64,000 nt of DNA, taken from Ectopseudomonas composti. Lineage in GTDB: Bacteria; Pseudomonadota; Gammaproteobacteria; Pseudomonadales; Pseudomonadaceae. The stretch is taken from assembly GCF_900115475.1 (NCBI RefSeq), contig NZ_FOWP01000001.1, positions 1 through 64,000 of the forward strand, written 5' to 3'. Below are positions 61,898-64,000 of this stretch, piece by piece. The notes under the pieces are model-generated. The model was not told the DNA's origin and did no database searches. It saw nothing but the letters and a program-made list of their open reading frames with translations. Position 1 is the first letter of the stretch. Each line of letters starts with the position of its first letter. The position numbers and the translations under genes are program-made.

Positions 61898-63439
61898 CTA
61901 CAGCGACCGCCGGGCGAAATCGCGCAGGCGAAATCCCAGTACCAGCAACGTGCCGAAGTAGACCACCAGACCAGCAAGCACCAGCGCGCCTAGACGTAAC
62001 AAGCGCACCAGCATCTCACCTTCCGCCCAGACTGGCATGACCTGCAGCAACCCCAGTAAAACCGCGACCATCGCCGCCACCGCAACCACCAGCTTGAGCA
62101 GGAACAGCCCCCAGCCCGGCAACGGCTGGAAGATATCGGCGCGACGCAGTTGCCAGAACAGCAGGCCAGCGTTCAGGCAAGCCGCCAGGCTGATCGCCAG
62201 CGCCAGACCGACGTGCGCCATATCCAGGCCAAAAACGAACAGCGCATTCATCGCCTGGGTCGCCAGCAGGCTGACGATGGCGATGCGCACCGGTGTCTTG
62301 ATGTTCTGCTGGGCATAGAAACCAGGCGCGAGGATCTTGATCAGAATCAACGCCAGCAGGCCGACCGAATAGGCCACCAGCGCCCGCTGGGTCATCAGCG
62401 CGTCTTCTGCACCGAACTTGCCGTACTGGAACAGCGATACCACCAGCGGCTCGGCGAGAATCGCCAACGCCAGGGTGCAGGGCAGTACCAGCAGAAAACA
62501 CAGGCGCAGCCCCCAGTCCAGCAGGCGACGATATTCGTCGCGATCCCTGCTCGCGTAGGTCTTGGAAAGCGCCGGCAGCAGGATGGTACCCAGCGCCACA
62601 CCCAACACACCCGACGGCAGTTCCATCAGGCGGTCCGCGTAGTACATCCAGGACACCGAGCCGGCCACCAGAAAGGAGGCGAAGATGGTGTTGATGATCA
62701 GCGAGATCTGACTCACCGAGACGCCGAAGATCGCCGGCCCCATCTGCTTGAGCACGCGCCAGACGCCGAGGTCGCCGAAACTAAGGCGCGGCAGCACCAG
62801 CATGCCGATCTTCTTCAGGTGCGGCAGTTGCCAGAGCAACTGTGCCAGCCCTCCGACCAGCACCGCCCAGCCCAGCGCCATGATCGGCGGGTCGAAATAG
62901 GGCGTCAGAAACAGCGCGAAGACGATCATGCTGACGTTGAGCAAGGTCGGCACGAACGCCGGCACCGAGAAACGGTTCCAGGTATTGAGCACGGCCCCAG
63001 CCAGCGATGACAGGGAAATCAGCAATATATAAGGGAAGGTCACCCGCAGCAGATCGACCGTCAACTCGAAGCGCTCGGCCTCATCGGCAAAACCCGGCGC
63101 CGTGGCCCAGACGATCCAGGGCGCTGCGAGCACGCCAATGGCCGTGACCAACGCCAGCACCAGCGTCAGCAAACCGCAAACATAGGCGACAAAGGTTCGC
63201 GTCGCCTCCTCGCCCTGCTGCATCTTGTATTCGGCCAGGATGGGCACGAAGGCCTGGGAGAAGGCGCCTTCGGCGAAGATGCGGCGCAGCAGATTGGGTA
63301 ACTTGAACGCCACCACGAAGGCATCCGACGCCACCCCAGCCCCGAAGGTGCGGGCGATGATGGTGTCGCGCACGAACCCCAGCACGCGAGACACCATGGT
63401 CAGGGAGCTGACGGCAGCCAGGGACTTGAGCAGATTCAT
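61898..63439 (-). CDS. murJ: Lipid II flippase MurJ (MviN)
   Basis: 513 residues with about 14 membrane helices, starting [30 protein letters not shown], the classic MviN start with the conserved Arg and Asp. Other landmarks are [19 protein letters not shown] and [20 protein letters not shown]. It flips lipid II across the inner membrane for peptidoglycan synthesis. The order rpsT (divergent)-murJ-ribF-ileS is conserved in gammaproteobacteria. Confidence 0.97.
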   Translation of the reverse strand: MNLLKSLAAVSSLTMVSRVLGFVRDTIIARTFGAGVASDAFVVAFKLPNLLRRIFAEGAFSQAFVPILAEYKMQQGEEATRTFVAYVCGLLTLVLALVTAIGVLAAPWIVWATAPGFADEAERFELTVDLLRVTFPYILLISLSSLAGAVLNTWNRFSVPAFVPTLLNVSMIVFALFLTPYFDPPIMALGWAVLVGGLAQLLWQLPHLKKIGMLVLPRLSFGDLGVWRVLKQMGPAIFGVSVSQISLIINTIFASFLVAGSVSWMYYADRLMELPSGVLGVALGTILLPALSKTYASRDRDEYRRLLDWGLRLCFLLVLPCTLALAILAEPLVVSLFQYGKFGAEDALMTQRALVAYSVGLLALILIKILAPGFYAQQNIKTPVRIAIVSLLATQAMNALFVFGLDMAHVGLALAISLAACLNAGLLFWQLRRADIFQPLPGWGLFLLKLVVAVAAMVAVLLGLLQVMPVWAEGEMLVRLLRLGALVLAGLVVYFGTLLVLGFRLRDFARRSL

Positions 63440-63553
63440 GGGGTATTTCAGCTTCCATAAAGAGGTGCATTAGCGGACAATCCGCCGCCAACGAGGGCGT
63501 CGAGTGTAGCGAGCCACCGCTGGTCAGGCCAGCAGCTAAAAGCACCCGCGGAC

Positions 63554-63582
63554 TTGACAGCTGATAGTCATGTCGGCATGAT
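63554..63582 (+). promoter_or_regulatory. Sigma-70 promoter of rpsT
   Basis: TTGACA, exactly 17 bp, then CATGAT. It lies 50 bp before the rpsT GTG and is an unusually good match for this genome. Confidence 0.75.
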
Positions 63583-63631
63583 TCGCGGCCTTAATTTGTG
63601 TAAACCCCCCCAGTTTTCGAGGAGCTTGACG

Positions 63632-63910
63632 GTGGCCAACTCACCTTCTGCCAAAAAACGCGCCAAACAGGCTGAGAAGCGCCGTAGCCATAACGCCAGC
63701 CTGCGCTCGATGGTTCGTACCTACATCAAGAACGTGGTCAAGGCTATTGCTGCCAAAGATCTCGAGCTTGCCAAAACCGCTTACACCGCAGCTGTTCCGG
63801 TCATCGACCGCATGGCTGACAAAGGCATCATCCACAAGAACAAAGCCGCTCGTCACAAGAGCCGCCTGAACGCGCACATCAAGGCGCTGGGCGAAGCTGC
63901 TGCCGCCTAA
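63632..63910 (+). CDS. rpsT: 30S ribosomal protein S20
   Basis: 92 residues starting (GTG) [21 protein letters not shown], rich in Lys/Arg/Ala, with [17 protein letters not shown] and [20 protein letters not shown]. It binds 16S rRNA early in 30S assembly. The start is GTG 63632 with GAGGAGCTT upstream; the 26 residues before it lie in the promoter and leader. A weak start codon (often UUG) is typical of rpsT, which is autoregulated. Confidence 0.98.
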   Translation: MANSPSAKKRAKQAEKRRSHNASLRSMVRTYIKNVVKAIAAKDLELAKTAYTAAVPVIDRMADKGIIHKNKAARHKSRLNAHIKALGEAAAA

Positions 63911-63929
63911 TCGCGACAGGTTCTTGAAA

Positions 63930-63956
63930 AACCGGCCCTAGAGGCCGGTTTTTTAT
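63930..63956 (+). terminator. Terminator of rpsT
   Basis: AACCGGCC-CTAGA-GGCCGGTT followed by TTTT, 20 bp after the stop codon. The last 40 bp of the window show another short stem (GGCCAT / ATGGCC) and no gene. Confidence 0.93.
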
Positions 63957-64000
63957 TGCCCCGCGTTCACGATCCGCGGGCCATAAAAAATGGCCGGGAG

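Overview
This window reads as the chromosome of a Pseudomonas-type gammaproteobacterium. It carries a complete alginate operon (algD-alg8-alg44-algK-algE-algG-algX-algL-algI-algJ-algF-algA), the pilS-pilR / minor-pilin block, the murJ-ribF-ileS-lspA-fkpB-ispH housekeeping string, GTG-started rpsT, high G+C codon use and many GTAG-bounded REP repeats. Key residues sit at or within a few positions of the P. aeruginosa numbers (AlgD C268, Alg44 R17/R21/D44, PilS H319, PilR D54). The repeat families and gene neighbourhood are compatible with the P. mendocina/oleovorans side of the genus, but I cannot fix a species.

Layout. 1-3.6 kb: the integrase end of a Pf1-type filamentous prophage or its remnant. 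It holds a replication initiator and a tyrosine recombinase overlapping by ATGA, then a FitAB/VapBC-type toxin-antitoxin pair abutting the 3' end of an elongator tRNA-Met. 3.9-8.97 kb: small envelope proteins, an EamA transporter and a secreted 5'-nucleotidase-like phosphoesterase. 9.07-10.4 kb: moaC-moaD-moaE (molybdopterin synthesis) on the minus strand. 10.6-13.3 kb: a PIN-PhoH ATPase and, divergently, yaaA, separated by a 505-bp gap with a strongly structured candidate RNA. 13.3-30.0 kb: the alginate control region and the 12-gene operon. 30.2-42.4 kb: an SDR oxidoreductase, an orphan ATPase, trxB, cysZ, a fatty-acid-hydroxylase/SRPBCC fusion with a divergent LysR gene, a glycosyltransferase, an Old Yellow Enzyme with its TetR regulator, then pgeF and rluD. 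42.6-47 kb: bamD, a small zinc-ribbon-like membrane protein, pilS and pilR. 47.1-55.9 kb: thiO and the minor-pilin operon (fimT, fimU, pilV, pilW, pilX, pilY1, pilE). 55.9-64 kb: ispH, fkpB, lspA, ileS, ribF, murJ and rpsT.

How the parts work together. AlgA and AlgD make GDP-mannuronate. Alg8/Alg44 polymerise it under c-di-GMP control, AlgK/AlgX/AlgG/AlgL form the periplasmic guard and modification complex, AlgI/AlgJ/AlgF/AlgX acetylate the chain and AlgE exports it. The minor pilins and PilY1 prime type IV pili whose major pilin is controlled by PilS/PilR. Secreted lipoproteins of both systems need LspA, encoded at the right end.

The most notable observations are: (i) an unusually long PilY1 whose von Willebrand A domain is split by three tandem repeats of about 130 residues; (ii) a 98-bp element with mutually exclusive hairpins and a terminator-like U-tract between the phoH-like gene and yaaA; (iii) miniature TTAA-ended palindromic elements and REPs sitting exactly on gene ends, where they supply the stop codons of moaE, algL and algF and cover the ribosome-binding region of rluD, two of them inside the alginate operon; (iv) a perfect 12-bp hairpin two bases before the alg8 Shine-Dalgarno; and (v) a Pf-type rep-int module with a FitAB cargo at tRNA-Met.
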